DNA of 64,000 bases from Leptospira noumeaensis (GCF_004770765.1 NZ_RQFK01000033.1:310001-374000); one strand, 5' to 3'. Shown: positions 19,257 through 30,149, counted from the first letter of the stretch. Notes: generated by a model from the letters alone, not told the origin. Program-made: numbers and translations.

Positions 19257-20680
19257 ATTTGAAGTCTCCCAAAAACATATCCGAAGTTTGATACTATGCC
19301 CATCGACTCTGGTAAAAATAAATTAGAGAATCCGAGCCCTAACTCAAAAGAGGATTCTTCTTTAAAAGAAAGTTCAAGAAGCCCCTCTCCAATGAAAAAA
19401 ACTTCAAAATCCCGTTTCTGAAAACTAATCCGTCCATCCGTCTGCCCACTTACTTTGTACGGTAAAAAGTAAGATCCGACTAACTTCGCAACAAACTCAC
19501 CATAGGTGAATTGTAAAACAAGTTCTGTCAGATAACCGAAACACCGACCTTCTTTCAAAGCAAAGTTTTTTTCATAACCAGATTCGGTGACTGCCGCTGC
19601 AGGAAAGATCCGAAATATTTGAGATAAATAGGGAGTTTGAGCGGGGTGTGCCCCCAAAAAAACAAAACCATCCCGAATGATTTGATTTTTTGCATTCCTT
19701 TCTTCTCTATCTGATAGGAAGTGAGAACTTCGAAAAAGAAAATCACCAAATCGTAGTTCGGCTCCCATCTGCAACGCTTCTCCTGAGATCGGAATGGAAT
19801 TTGGCTTTGCAGCCGTTTTAGAACTGGTTCTGTCATTTCCCTTTGCCCAAAGAAAATCAAATTGGAAATTTAGAATTTCCAAATCCATTCCGAGTCCTAA
19901 ATTTCCGGTGACGAGGGAATCCCCATCGGCTCCAGAAACCTTAGTTTCCCAAGGACTATCCTTGGTATTACGTCCAAAATTCCCAAGTTCCAGGTATTGT
20001 AACCCAAGGCGTAAGATAAAATATTCTCCATAAACAAGACCAAAGGAATGCCTACGATGGTGACTTCGTCTGTTTTTGTTTGGTTGGGATCCGTCGGATT
20101 TTAATTCTTCGTCACCCAATACATCAGGAAGAAAAGAATGGAATCGATCCTTTTCAAATAACATAACTCCCGAATACCGATCCCAAAGAAAAAACTGTAA
20201 CGTTAAATGGGAACTTGGTAAAAATTCAATAAAAGCTCCCTCTCCTCCATCATAACCAGTTTGAAAAGCCTTGGGCCGAAACAAATGTTCTCTCCGTCCT
20301 ACTCCAAAAAGAAATTTGGAAGTTTCATATCCAAGATAATGATTTTTTCCTAAATAAAAAGGATTTAACCCTGTTTCCTTTCCTGTAGTGAGTTTGATCT
20401 CTAAATCCCAAACAATTTTATCTTTTTTATTTTTATCTTTGAGGCCGACAAACATGGATTCGTTGGAAACTCGATTCAAATAAGAAGAGTTTTGAAAATT
20501 TTGACCCATTCTACCCAATGCCAAATCCCAACCAGGAATTTCGTTTGGCTTTTGTGTTTTGACCTCTCTTAAAAACAATTCGTAACCAAGAATTCCAACT
20601 TCCAGACCCACTGCATACTGCGGAGACACTCCAAATAACAGAGAGCATACGAAAAATGGAAAAACCCTAGTGAGTTTCAA
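19253..20680 (-). CDS. Predicted outer-membrane beta-barrel protein
   Basis: A 475-residue exported protein with a signal peptide (FPFFVCSLLFGVSPQYAVG). The body has alternating hydrophobic/polar strands rich in aromatic residues and Gly (for example FLFGVGRREHLF, LTLQFFLWDRYSGVML, FVAKLVGSYFLPY). It ends in a strand (NFGYVFGRLQI) compatible with a C-terminal barrel strand. No family is recognised. It overlaps both neighbours by 4 bases (ATGA), between a lamin-tail lipoprotein upstream and the PLD protein downstream. Confidence 0.6.
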   Translation of the reverse strand: MKLTRVFPFFVCSLLFGVSPQYAVGLEVGILGYELFLREVKTQKPNEIPGWDLALGRMGQNFQNSSYLNRVSNESMFVGLKDKNKKDKIVWDLEIKLTTGKETGLNPFYLGKNHYLGYETSKFLFGVGRREHLFRPKAFQTGYDGGEGAFIEFLPSSHLTLQFFLWDRYSGVMLFEKDRFHSFLPDVLGDEELKSDGSQPNKNRRSHHRRHSFGLVYGEYFILRLGLQYLELGNFGRNTKDSPWETKVSGADGDSLVTGNLGLGMDLEILNFQFDFLWAKGNDRTSSKTAAKPNSIPISGEALQMGAELRFGDFLFRSSHFLSDREERNAKNQIIRDGFVFLGAHPAQTPYLSQIFRIFPAAAVTESGYEKNFALKEGRCFGYLTELVLQFTYGEFVAKLVGSYFLPYKVSGQTDGRISFQKRDFEVFFIGEGLLELSFKEESSFELGLGFSNLFLPESMGIVSNFGYVFGRLQI

Positions 20681-23508
20681 AATTCCTCGCGAAAGATTTC
20701 GAAATCACTCAGCGACATCCCCAAGGCATCTGACTTCAACCAAAGAAACTCACCTGTGGCAACTGTGATACGAAGCGGAGAAAAACTCTCTTTGTGTCCA
20801 AAAGAAGAAATTAAAATGGATTTTGAACCCTGTTTTTTTCTGAGTTGAATGAACTCACCAGAAGAGATCCCATTGCCGATGGTTGATGTTGTTCGAACGG
20901 TAAGGAGTAAATCCGATCCTTTTTGGAAGATAGGTAAAAACCAGTCCTTACCATCTGGATCCACAATCCAAGCACAACGACCAGGGTTTAGGATGGTAGA
21001 ATTGTATTGGAAACTCCTACCCCCACTTCCCAATGGGGAAAGGCTTGGAAACCGAGATTGGTAAGAAACTAGCTCATCTGTGTTTCCTTCGTCTTCTACC
21101 AAATAAGAAGCCAAATCCTCTGGATCATTTCCACGATTACAAAGATAGATCCATTCATTTTGTGATTGGTGAGGGTTTGGATAAATGGCTTCGATTTGAA
21201 CGGGACCCTTTCTTTCTAAAAAACTTTTTGATTTAATGAGTTTTGGATGAGAAAAATAAGAATAAATTTGTTCTTCTGGAAAATGCGGTAGTGGAGATTC
21301 CAATTGGAGTTGGTAGGAATTGCCACCTAATGGCTGTAAAATAGAAGAGACTTTTTCCGATCCATTCCCTATCAGAATTTCCGTTTGCTGGTCTAAGATA
21401 AGATTTGACAGATAGGTAAAAGCGGATGGTAACCTCTCCACTTCCAAACTTCTTTCTTTTCTTTGCCCCGGACTTCGAAAGTTTCCCGCACAATTGAGCG
21501 AAGGAACTAAAGAACGAGAAAAGAAAATTGGATTTGGTTCTGGATGGAGTGACCGAGTTCCGTCCATACTTTTTTCTCGAATGACATTTGGATCGAATGT
21601 TATGGTGACCTGGGCATCGGAGTTCAGGTTTTGAAAACGAAGCGAACGAAATTGATGGTTAAAAAAATCTTCCGGCAGTCGGTAATTTGTTTCTCCGAAA
21701 CAACCAGCAGGGTCAGCGACTAAGGTTAAAATTTCAGTGCCACTTGGTTTCCAAAAGGAATATCGGTTGCCATTTTCTCTTTCAAAAGAAACAACTCCTT
21801 CCTCTCGTCCGGAAAATCCGAAGTCAAAAAACGAAGATGGCCCGGGATGGTATTCCAAAAGTTCGGTAGAAATTTGATTCACCAAACTCTCGTTTGCATT
21901 TCCTGGACTGATCTGAAAACCATAAGAGGATAAAAAAGGAGAACTACCCACTCGAGGATGAGGTGATTCATTTTTTAAGTTTACTTGGATTGAAAATCGA
22001 TTTTTTTCTTGGATTCGAAGGAGATGGAAATGATAAGGACTGGTTACAAATTCAGATTTTAATTTCGTTTTTCTGTCCTCAAAGTAGAAACTGGGAATTT
22101 GAAATGATAGCTTTGGAAGTGAAAATGGTTTCTCCTTCTCCAAAAGTTCGAGTCCAGCCCAACGTTTTCTTGTGAGAAGGAAAATAGAGCCAGTTGGCAA
22201 AACCCATTCACCAGCTGACAGAGGATAAATGGAATGATCAAAAAACCAATTGAGGGAAGATCCGTCACAAGTTTTTCCTGTGTTTTGAAATTCAAAAAAT
22301 CCTGGTAGTGGCATCTCGGAATCAAAATGATTTCCGGGATAAAATTCAGTGATTTGGATTTGGTCGGGTTTGCAACCTGGTATGGTGTCTTCATTTTCTT
22401 TTTTTTCTAAAGAATTAGGCAAACCTGGATTTCCACAAAAGATTTCTTCTGTTTTCCAAAAATTGAATTGGTTGCGACAGGATACGGAATGAGTTTGGGT
22501 TGTAAAAAATTCATTCCCTTGTCGAAAAGAAAATTTAGAATCTCTATATTCAGAATCTCCAAAACGAACCCTAACATTTGTTCCAAGGCCTACTAAAAAA
22601 TCTTTTGGAATGGGAATTCCGTGATATTTGGATTCATCTGACAAAAGAAGAATCCCTCGTGGTAGAATCAATTTGGTTCTTTTAGAAAATAAATCAGACT
22701 GGAATGATTTCCAAGATCCATCTAACTCCCAATCGATTGAGGAAAACCTGGGACAAAGAACTCTATCTTTTGGATTTTCCCATTCAATAAACCTTTGGTA
22801 AGAAGACTCGGAATGTCGAAAGAGTTCGGAAACCACAGGCTCTGTTTGATCACACTCTGCCAGCCACTTTTCATTTTGAGTTTCAATTTGTTCGGCAATT
22901 TCTTCTAGGTTCGGACAAGGGAATTCGAAAACGAGAGTTCTTTGTTTATTTTCGGAACCTGCCAAATTGTGGGAAGGAAATACAACTTCACAAACCTCTA
23001 CTGTCCTTTGGATTAAGGTGGGATGAGGAAGTCCCAAAGTTTGGTAAGTAACAAGCCCACCCGACCAAATCTGCGAATCCCAGGAGGAAAGAACATCCAA
23101 CTCTTCCGATTCTTTTTTCCATTTACCGAATTCGATCGTGGAAGCCTGCCATCCCTTCCCACTCAGATTCCAATTTGGATATTCTAAAAAATCTTTTTCC
23201 AATAAGGAAAAACCTTCGTTCCATTTCTGGAAAAGAGATTCATTTGTTTTCCAACAAATCCGAAACTTTCCACCTAATTCGCGTTTATATAGTGAAAGCG
23301 GGAGAGAATGGATACAAATTACATTTGAATCAAAACTAGTATAGTTTGTATTTTCAATGGTGTCTCCCGTTTCTTCGATGGATCCATATTGGAATTCCAA
23401 TTTTGGAGTATCCGTAAAACCATCACCAAATGAAAGGAAGGGGATTTCTTCTTTATTTTGGCATCTGCATAAGAGAAAAAAAATAAAGAGTAATAATTGT
23501 TTTCGCAT
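20677..23508 (-). CDS. Large lamin-tail-domain lipoprotein-like protein
   Basis: A 943-residue exported protein with a short signal peptide and candidate lipidation cysteines at 14 and 16 (FFLLCRC), although the lipobox is atypical. It contains two segments resembling lamin tail domains: about 375-450 (IQITEFYPGNHF, then FFEFQNTG) and about 770-850 (IEAIYPNPHQSQNEWIYLCN, DLASYLVEDEG, then PGRCAWIVDPDG). These Ig-like modules occur in bacterial surface proteins and secreted nucleases. The remaining domains are beta-rich and unrecognised. The gene leads a three-gene operon with ATGA overlaps. Confidence 0.65.
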   Translation of the reverse strand: MRKQLLLFIFFLLCRCQNKEEIPFLSFGDGFTDTPKLEFQYGSIEETGDTIENTNYTSFDSNVICIHSLPLSLYKRELGGKFRICWKTNESLFQKWNEGFSLLEKDFLEYPNWNLSGKGWQASTIEFGKWKKESEELDVLSSWDSQIWSGGLVTYQTLGLPHPTLIQRTVEVCEVVFPSHNLAGSENKQRTLVFEFPCPNLEEIAEQIETQNEKWLAECDQTEPVVSELFRHSESSYQRFIEWENPKDRVLCPRFSSIDWELDGSWKSFQSDLFSKRTKLILPRGILLLSDESKYHGIPIPKDFLVGLGTNVRVRFGDSEYRDSKFSFRQGNEFFTTQTHSVSCRNQFNFWKTEEIFCGNPGLPNSLEKKENEDTIPGCKPDQIQITEFYPGNHFDSEMPLPGFFEFQNTGKTCDGSSLNWFFDHSIYPLSAGEWVLPTGSIFLLTRKRWAGLELLEKEKPFSLPKLSFQIPSFYFEDRKTKLKSEFVTSPYHFHLLRIQEKNRFSIQVNLKNESPHPRVGSSPFLSSYGFQISPGNANESLVNQISTELLEYHPGPSSFFDFGFSGREEGVVSFERENGNRYSFWKPSGTEILTLVADPAGCFGETNYRLPEDFFNHQFRSLRFQNLNSDAQVTITFDPNVIREKSMDGTRSLHPEPNPIFFSRSLVPSLNCAGNFRSPGQRKERSLEVERLPSAFTYLSNLILDQQTEILIGNGSEKVSSILQPLGGNSYQLQLESPLPHFPEEQIYSYFSHPKLIKSKSFLERKGPVQIEAIYPNPHQSQNEWIYLCNRGNDPEDLASYLVEDEGNTDELVSYQSRFPSLSPLGSGGRSFQYNSTILNPGRCAWIVDPDGKDWFLPIFQKGSDLLLTVRTTSTIGNGISSGEFIQLRKKQGSKSILISSFGHKESFSPLRITVATGEFLWLKSDALGMSLSDFEIFREEF

Positions 23509-23542
23509 CTCCCACCTCGCCTAGATGGGTGGAAAATCATAT

Positions 23543-25384
23543 TTATGGTTCTATTTTTCTTAACCTTTGAATTCCATTGTATATTTTTTCCGCAAGGACA
23601 GGCCCAATCCCTGGAACTTCTTTTAACTCACCAATTGTAGCATCGGTGACTTTCTTTTTGGATTGGAAATAGGATAAGATACTTTTCCGTCGGCTTGCGC
23701 CAATGTCTTCCATATCATCTAAAATGGTTTTTAATGCTTTTTTCTTTCTTTGGACTCTTTGGAAAGTAACTCCAAATCTATGGGCTTCGTCTCGCAAGTT
23801 CCGAAGGAGTCGCATCATAGGAGAATGCATATCAAAACTATAAGGATGTTTTTCACCTGGGAAATAAATTTCCTCTCGTTTTTTGGCGAGGCCAACCATT
23901 GGAATATGACCTAGTTCCAATGCATTGGCAGCTTCTGCTGCCCTCGACAGCTGCGTGAGTCCACCATCAATGACAATTAAATCGGGGAGTGTTTCTTCTT
24001 CATTCACCAAATGACTGAGACGGCGTGCGATCACTTCATGGATCATACCCGGATCATTGATTCCCTCATACCCGCGCATTTTATAATGCCTATAACCGGC
24101 CTTATACGGTTTTCCATCCACAAACATCACACCACTTGCCACAGGAGAAGAACCTTGGAAGTGAGAAATATCATAACATTCAATGGTTCTTGGTAACACA
24201 GGTAAATTTAACTTTTCTTGGAGTTCTTTCATTGCCACCGTTTGGTCTCGGAGTTTGGTCGCAAGAATTCGTTCCGTCAAACTGAGTTCGGCATTTTTTT
24301 CAGCCAACCGAAGAAGAGATTTTTTGGGGCCCATCTCCGGAAATTTAAGTTTGATGGAAGTTCCAAATTTTTCGGTGATGGCTTCCACAAAAACATCATA
24401 GTTTCCTTTGGCAGAAGGAGGTAAAAAAACTGTACTCGGAAGGAGAGTTACATTCAAATAATAATCACGTAGAAAAGAGGTAAATACTTCTTCATCATCA
24501 GAAAAAGAGAGTCCAGTAATAGGAAAAGATTTTTTCCCTTCAAGCCTTCCTCCCCTGACTTCTAAAATTACCACTTGGCCTTCATCCTCTCGTTTTCCAA
24601 TTCCAAGGATATCTTCGTCACCTCCATCCATACTAACAACAGTTTGTTTTTCTCGGACTTGGTTGATTTTTTCGATCCGTGTTTTTAAATATCCTGCTCT
24701 TTCATATTCCATTTTTTCGGAAGCTCTAACCATTGCAGATTTTAATCCAGAAACCAAACGTTCCTTTTTCCCTTCTAAAAAACTAAGAATTTCATCGGTT
24801 AACTCAGCATAGGTTTCTTTTGAGATATTTCCTTGGCATGGCCCAAGACAACGGCCCATATGAAAATTGAGACAAGGTCTTTGGGGTTTGGAAAGTGGTA
24901 GTTTTAATTTGGTTTTACGAATTGGAAAGATTCTATGTATCAATTCCAAAGTATCACGAGCCGCTTTCACATCCGTAAAAGGACCGAAATACCGATCTCC
25001 ATTGTCTTTTACTTTTCTAGTAATAAAAACCATGGGATAATCCTCACTTGTTGATACACAGAGGAAGGGATAATTTTTATCGTCTTTGAGTCTTACGTTA
25101 AACTTAGGATTGTATTTTTTGATTAATGTAGCTTCTAAAAGCAAAGCTTCTTTTTCATTACCTGTGGCAATCCAGTCTAGATCATACAATTCTACATAAA
25201 GAGCTCTTGTTTTACGATCTTTTTGGTTCGGATTTAAATAAGACCGAACCCTTGATTGAAGTTTTAGTGCCTTACCAACATAAATCACTTCGCCGATTTC
25301 ATTTTTCCAAAGATAACAACCAGGTAAACTTCCTAAGTTTTTAATCTTTTCTTGGATGGTTTGTAGAATGAGTGCGTCTTTCAT
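23543..25384 (-). CDS. uvrC: Excinuclease ABC subunit C
   Basis: UvrC makes both incisions in nucleotide excision repair. The 613 residues show the GIY-YIG nuclease domain at the N-terminus ([20 protein letters not shown], residues about 19-38) and a cysteine cluster around [16 protein letters not shown] UvrB-interacting helical pair ([16 protein letters not shown]), the RNase H-like endonuclease ([18 protein letters not shown]) and a C-terminal helix-hairpin-helix ([17 protein letters not shown]) follow. Length is typical. It ends 34 bases before the lamin-tail gene. Confidence 0.97.
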   Translation of the reverse strand: MKDALILQTIQEKIKNLGSLPGCYLWKNEIGEVIYVGKALKLQSRVRSYLNPNQKDRKTRALYVELYDLDWIATGNEKEALLLEATLIKKYNPKFNVRLKDDKNYPFLCVSTSEDYPMVFITRKVKDNGDRYFGPFTDVKAARDTLELIHRIFPIRKTKLKLPLSKPQRPCLNFHMGRCLGPCQGNISKETYAELTDEILSFLEGKKERLVSGLKSAMVRASEKMEYERAGYLKTRIEKINQVREKQTVVSMDGGDEDILGIGKREDEGQVVILEVRGGRLEGKKSFPITGLSFSDDEEVFTSFLRDYYLNVTLLPSTVFLPPSAKGNYDVFVEAITEKFGTSIKLKFPEMGPKKSLLRLAEKNAELSLTERILATKLRDQTVAMKELQEKLNLPVLPRTIECYDISHFQGSSPVASGVMFVDGKPYKAGYRHYKMRGYEGINDPGMIHEVIARRLSHLVNEEETLPDLIVIDGGLTQLSRAAEAANALELGHIPMVGLAKKREEIYFPGEKHPYSFDMHSPMMRLLRNLRDEAHRFGVTFQRVQRKKKALKTILDDMEDIGASRRKSILSYFQSKKKVTDATIGELKEVPGIGPVLAEKIYNGIQRLRKIEP

Positions 25385-25443
25385 TATGGATTCTAATTGG
25401 AATTTTACGTTTACAATTCTTAGACAGTTTGTATCCCTAGGGT

Positions 25444-27954
25444 ATGGATATACGAAAAATGATCAAATTTATAATTTTTGGTCTGGAAGGTTTTAATTAC
25501 GGAATCGGTGTCCCCACTCTCCTCAGTTATATTTACTTTTTTACAGAATGGTCAGGAGAGGAATTTCAAATCATTCTAATTTCTACATCCATCTCAGTTT
25601 TTTTCATCCTCGGATTTTGTATTAGTTTTTATTGGATTCGATTTGCTCCAGTCTCTCGGATTGGAACACCAAAGGTCACAAAACGAGACCACAAATTAGC
25701 TTACTTCTGGTTGGATCATCTTGGAAAAGTTGCCATCATTGACATGATCATCCGTTATGCCATCGGATTTTTGTTTGTGATCGGTGCCCTACTATTTTAT
25801 TTAAAATCCAAAAACTTTATTTTGATGAGTGAGATGGCCATTGGTCTTTTTTTAACTTTGGCTGTGACTGTCATCTTTCAATCCATATTTATCGATTATG
25901 TGGAAAACAAATTCAATATCAAAGGAATTTTACTTTCGATTCGCAATGACCAAACCCAAAGGATCAATACAAGGAAACTTTCGAGAAATTTAGGATTCCA
26001 AACGGTTCTTTCCTTTTTTGCCGCCATCCTCATTTTATTTATCATCAACTACCGCATGAATTTCCGCCAAGAATTGAATTTGGTAAATACCAGTATGGAA
26101 CAAGCGGTGATGGACTCTGAGACACTGATGCGTGTCACATTGGTTGATTTTCGCGACCGCCTAACCTTATCAGTTTTTTCTGAAAATAAACTGAAAGATC
26201 AAATCGTTAGTAAAAACATCAAAGGAATACAGAATGTCCTAAACGAAATCCAATTAAAAAGTACAAACCATGCCGTAGAGGCTCTTTTTTATTACAAACC
26301 AGAATCGGGAGTTTTTGTTTCCACAAATGATTATGATCTTGGGAAATCAGGATCAGTATTTTATATCGAAAATGAAAAACTAGCCAAACAAGGTCCACTT
26401 CGTCATACAAGTTTTCGTTCTAAAATTTCTGGAGATATCATTTCCCCTTACACTCTCCCCGTTTATCAAAACAATCAGTTTTTGGGTTATGTAGGTGGTT
26501 TTCTCAATATTGGCAAACTCTCTAGTTTTATTTTAGGAAATATTAAAATTGGGGTTTCTGGAAAGGTTGGATTTTTTGATGGAGATGGTGCTGTCATCTA
26601 CTACACAAACAAAAAAGAAATTGGAACGAACGCCAAAACTAAGTTAGTTTTTGATATTCCTTTCCAAAGAGAGGATGCTCTTGGTTTTGCCGATTCTACA
26701 GAAGACGGGACTTTCAAAAGAATTTTCTTTGTCAAAAACCCTGAATTCAATTATGTAATTTTTTGTATTTTTGAAAACGCAGAATTATATGAAAAAACAT
26801 TGCTTAGTCTTTTTACCACACTTGCGATTTCTATCATTGTTGTTTTACTCATAGGAATCATCACGGTACTCGTCATCGAATCCAAACTAAAACCACTAGA
26901 GAGAATCAAAGTGAGAATCGCGGATATGGTAAAAGGAAATTTACAATCCGATTTTTATGATTCAAGTCGTGACGAAATTGGAAGTATGGCCAATGCCATG
27001 TTTGATTTCCAAACCAAACTACGCCAAATTGTAAACAAAACCCAAACCGTATCGACTGAACTCACAAACACAAGTTCCGATATTTATGAATCAATGTTAT
27101 CTCTTTCCGATGCTGCCCAAAACCAAGCGGCAAGCAGTGAAGAAATATCCGCCTCTGTAGAAGAAATTACAGCCGGGATTGAAAGTGTGGCCCAAAGGAC
27201 AGAAACCCAATCTTTTACCTTGGTTTCCCTGATGAAAAAGATGACTGAACTGAACCAGGCTGTCTCAGAAATTGATAAAAAGTTCCAAATCGCTGACACA
27301 AGGGTAGAAGAAATCACAAACGATGCCAAGTTAGGTGAAAAGTCTCTCAGTGAAATGAAACTTTCTATGGACAAAATCTATGAGTCCTCCTCGGAAATGA
27401 CAAATGTTGTAGAAATCATCCACAATATCTCAGAACAAATCAATTTATTGGCCCTGAATGCTGCCATCGAAGCCGCAAGAGCCGGTGTCAGCGGTCGTGG
27501 CTTTGCCGTAGTTGCAGATGAAATCTCAAAACTTGCTGATAAAACCGCCAAGTCCATTGATGACATTGAAGAACTCATCAAACAAAACGAAGGGGAAATC
27601 AAACAAGGCCAGGAAAAAATTGACCAGTCCATTGTGATTTTAAGTGAAACCATCTCTGGGGTAAACTCCATCAACCAAATGACAAAAGAAATTCGTTCCG
27701 TTGTCCAAAAACAAATTGAAACCAACGAAGAAGTGAACGAAGGTGTCACACAAATCCGAGAACTTTCTGAAATGATCAGAGAAGCTACCGACGAACAGAA
27801 AATGGCGATGCTCGAAATTTCTAGGTCAATGGCTGAAATTAACACCCATGCCCAAACCACTGCGATGTCGAGTGAAGGCACAAAATCCAGTTCACAGAAC
27901 ATGAACCAACTTTCAGAAAGTTTACGAAGAGAGATCAATTATTTCCATGTCTAA
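25444..27954 (+). CDS. Methyl-accepting chemotaxis protein with multi-TM N-terminus
   Basis: An 836-residue chemoreceptor. Unlike standard receptors it begins with about four or five transmembrane segments (residues 6-160), then another TM (about 182-200). A periplasmic Cache-like sensor (about 200-455, containing [11 protein letters not shown] and [15 protein letters not shown]), a further TM (about 457-482), HAMP (about 483-535) and the cytoplasmic signalling domain follow. The hairpin tip is canonical ([16 protein letters not shown], then [14 protein letters not shown], near residues 665-700). It should signal to CheA/CheW. Its last 8 bases overlap the signal-peptidase-like gene. Confidence 0.92.
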   Translation: MDIRKMIKFIIFGLEGFNYGIGVPTLLSYIYFFTEWSGEEFQIILISTSISVFFILGFCISFYWIRFAPVSRIGTPKVTKRDHKLAYFWLDHLGKVAIIDMIIRYAIGFLFVIGALLFYLKSKNFILMSEMAIGLFLTLAVTVIFQSIFIDYVENKFNIKGILLSIRNDQTQRINTRKLSRNLGFQTVLSFFAAILILFIINYRMNFRQELNLVNTSMEQAVMDSETLMRVTLVDFRDRLTLSVFSENKLKDQIVSKNIKGIQNVLNEIQLKSTNHAVEALFYYKPESGVFVSTNDYDLGKSGSVFYIENEKLAKQGPLRHTSFRSKISGDIISPYTLPVYQNNQFLGYVGGFLNIGKLSSFILGNIKIGVSGKVGFFDGDGAVIYYTNKKEIGTNAKTKLVFDIPFQREDALGFADSTEDGTFKRIFFVKNPEFNYVIFCIFENAELYEKTLLSLFTTLAISIIVVLLIGIITVLVIESKLKPLERIKVRIADMVKGNLQSDFYDSSRDEIGSMANAMFDFQTKLRQIVNKTQTVSTELTNTSSDIYESMLSLSDAAQNQAASSEEISASVEEITAGIESVAQRTETQSFTLVSLMKKMTELNQAVSEIDKKFQIADTRVEEITNDAKLGEKSLSEMKLSMDKIYESSSEMTNVVEIIHNISEQINLLALNAAIEAARAGVSGRGFAVVADEISKLADKTAKSIDDIEELIKQNEGEIKQGQEKIDQSIVILSETISGVNSINQMTKEIRSVVQKQIETNEEVNEGVTQIRELSEMIREATDEQKMAMLEISRSMAEINTHAQTTAMSSEGTKSSSQNMNQLSESLRREINYFHV

Positions 27955-28477
27955 ACCTAAAAACAAAGTTCCTTTCAAAACAAGACTGTATGAGTTTTTA
28001 ATTCCCCTCAGTTTAGGGTTATTTTTTGCAATTCTCGTGAAGTATTATATCATCACCCCCGTTCATGTTCCTAACCAGTTTATGGAACCCACATTAAAAA
28101 ATGGATCCACTGCTTATTTTAACAAATGGTTTCGAGCCAAACAATTAGGAATTGGGGATGTGGTTCTTGTGCGTTCCCCGCTGGATCCGGAATCCGTTTT
28201 TATTGCGCGGATTGTTGGGAAACCGGGAGATACAATTTCTGTACAAAAAAGATTGGTCTTTCGTAACGGATCGGTTCTCGATCCCACAAGTTTTCCCGAA
28301 TCAGCCTCAAACGATATCCCACTCATCCCACCAGGTAAAACGGAATCCGATGATATGCCCAAAATCACAGTTCCAGAAAAATCTTTTTTCTTACTTGCTG
28401 ACAACAGAGAACTAGGAGTGGATTCAAGGACATTAGGAGTGGTTCAGGAAACTCAGGTCATCGCAACTCTTTGGTAA
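27947..28477 (+). CDS. Signal peptidase I-like protein lacking catalytic Ser and Lys
   Basis: A 176-residue protein with the S26 signal peptidase I layout: one N-terminal TM (about 18-36), the box B-like segment [13 protein letters not shown], box [12 protein letters not shown] and box [16 protein letters not shown]. In active enzymes box B is S-M-x-P and box D has Lys before Arg. Here phenylalanine (residue 45, TTT at 28079) replaces the nucleophilic serine, and alanine (residue 87, GCG at 28205) replaces the general-base lysine. The fold-defining residues are kept, so it is probably a pseudo-protease with a binding or chaperone role. It overlaps the chemoreceptor gene by 8 bases. Confidence 0.88.
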   Translation: MSKPKNKVPFKTRLYEFLIPLSLGLFFAILVKYYIITPVHVPNQFMEPTLKNGSTAYFNKWFRAKQLGIGDVVLVRSPLDPESVFIARIVGKPGDTISVQKRLVFRNGSVLDPTSFPESASNDIPLIPPGKTESDDMPKITVPEKSFFLLADNRELGVDSRTLGVVQETQVIATLW

Positions 28478-28490
28478 AACAAAACAAATA

Positions 28491-30149
28491 TTAAACGGAA
28501 AGTACAAAAGGTAAATCCACAAAGAACTTGGTTTTACCTGGTTTTGATTCAAAGTGGATTTGTCCGTTATGCCTTTCCACAATTTTCCTACAAATATCGA
28601 GACCAAGCCCACTCCCTTCACCAGACGGTTTGGTTGTAAAAAAGGGCTCAAAAATTCGGTTTTGGACTTCCATTGGAATTCCACATCCAGTGTCTTCCAC
28701 TGTCACTCTCAGTTTATCTTCCAAAACTTCAGTTCGAATTTTCATCACTCCAGAGAAGGTCATGGCTTGTAATCCGTTATAAATCAAATTTGTCCAGAGG
28801 TGTAATAACTCTTCCGGATAACCTTCGATATAGGGAACTGGCTCAAATTCTTTGATGAGAGTCACCTTTTTTTTGAACTGATTTTGGTAGAGAGTGATGA
28901 CAGTTTCTATATTTTCATGAAGGTTAGTTTTTATGGGATTTGTGGAAACTTCAAACCTTGCAAAATTTTTTAATGCAAAAGTCATTTTACTCGCTCGTTC
29001 CACGGCAAGTTGCATAATACTCAAAGATTGAAACACGGTGATCTCTTCGGCTAACAAAGAAATAATGGCAAACACATCCGAGTCTTGAAACAAAATTTCA
29101 AACTCTTCCAGAATGGGCAATTCAAATCCAGAATCAATTAACTGATAAGAAAAAGATTCCGGTATATTTTTAGATTTGAGCCAAGATTCAATTTCTTTTC
29201 TCCGCCTCATCCTCTCCTTTCCTGAAACCATATCCACACGAGTTTTTAAAACATCCAAACAATTTAAGAATAACTTCTGTTTGTCTAAGGATGGTAGAAG
29301 GTCTTTTAGTTCCTTTTGGAATAACGATAACTCAGAATCAAATAGAGATTCTTTTAAATTTTGAGCCGAAGCATGGATTGCGGCGATAGGATTATTGATT
29401 TCATGTGCAATCCCAGCAACGAGTTGGCCAAGGCTTGCCATTTTTTCGGATAAAATGAGCTGTGCTTGTGTTTTTCGTAAACTGGAAATGGTCACTTCCA
29501 ATTCTGCATTTGTTTGTTTCAGGTTTTTTGTTCTCTCTTCCACTAACCTTTCTAAACTTTCATTGAGTTCCCGAAGTTCTTTTTCCCTGGCTTGTAATTC
29601 CTTGTTTACTTCATTATTTCGAAAATTACTAACGGTGAGGGCAATCTGATCTCCGAGTTGGCTACAAAATATAATTTCATCTTCTTCCCAAGTATGTGAT
29701 TTTCCAACGTGTTCAAAACAGATTGTTCCAATCAGTTCCTCACCCATTCGAATGACTCCGTCTAACATAGCTGTGATGCCATTTGGTTTTAGGTAAGAAT
29801 TGATAAAACCTTTGGTTCTTGGATCGGTATAGGGATCATTGGCATCTACAAACTTTTCCGTCAGGAGGTATTGGAACTCCTCACGAAATTCAGCTTCTTT
29901 CAAAATGGCTCCGGAGATATGGTCTGCTTTGCTTAAAAGGTATGTGTCAACATTATGCAGTTCGTTTTTGGTTTCATTAAAGAGCCAAACCCCAACCCTT
30001 TCGATTCCGACAAGTTTCGAAACTGATTCCGTAATAAAAGAAGCAAATACAACGATCTCCCCAGATCGAATTGCTGGGTGGGAGGAGACTTCGGCCAAAA
30101 TTTTCTGTTCGTTCCGTGCCCGTTTTAGCTCTTTTTCTAAGCCTTTCAT
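28491..30149 (-). CDS. GAF-domain sensor histidine kinase
   Basis: A 552-residue soluble histidine kinase. A GAF sensor domain occupies about 20-178, a coiled coil about 180-235 (REKELRELNESLERLVEERT), and the DHp H-box is at His249 (AGIAHEINNPIAAIH). The N-box (LWTNLIYNGLQAM, about 451) and G boxes (VEDTGCGIP, GEGSGLGLDICRKIV) form the catalytic ATPase domain. About 95 extra residues (about 270-365) separate the two DHp helices. No TM segment is present, so the input is cytoplasmic. No response regulator is adjacent; the gene is convergent with the signal-peptidase-like gene. Confidence 0.9.
   Translation of the reverse strand: MKGLEKELKRARNEQKILAEVSSHPAIRSGEIVVFASFITESVSKLVGIERVGVWLFNETKNELHNVDTYLLSKADHISGAILKEAEFREEFQYLLTEKFVDANDPYTDPRTKGFINSYLKPNGITAMLDGVIRMGEELIGTICFEHVGKSHTWEEDEIIFCSQLGDQIALTVSNFRNNEVNKELQAREKELRELNESLERLVEERTKNLKQTNAELEVTISSLRKTQAQLILSEKMASLGQLVAGIAHEINNPIAAIHASAQNLKESLFDSELSLFQKELKDLLPSLDKQKLFLNCLDVLKTRVDMVSGKERMRRRKEIESWLKSKNIPESFSYQLIDSGFELPILEEFEILFQDSDVFAIISLLAEEITVFQSLSIMQLAVERASKMTFALKNFARFEVSTNPIKTNLHENIETVITLYQNQFKKKVTLIKEFEPVPYIEGYPEELLHLWTNLIYNGLQAMTFSGVMKIRTEVLEDKLRVTVEDTGCGIPMEVQNRIFEPFFTTKPSGEGSGLGLDICRKIVERHNGQIHFESKPGKTKFFVDLPFVLSV

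Noticed and set aside
27378..27938. Open frame antisense to the chemoreceptor signalling domain (186 codons)
   Set aside because: The sense frame is an unmistakable methyl-accepting signalling domain; the Ser-rich antisense product is typical of a mirror frame.
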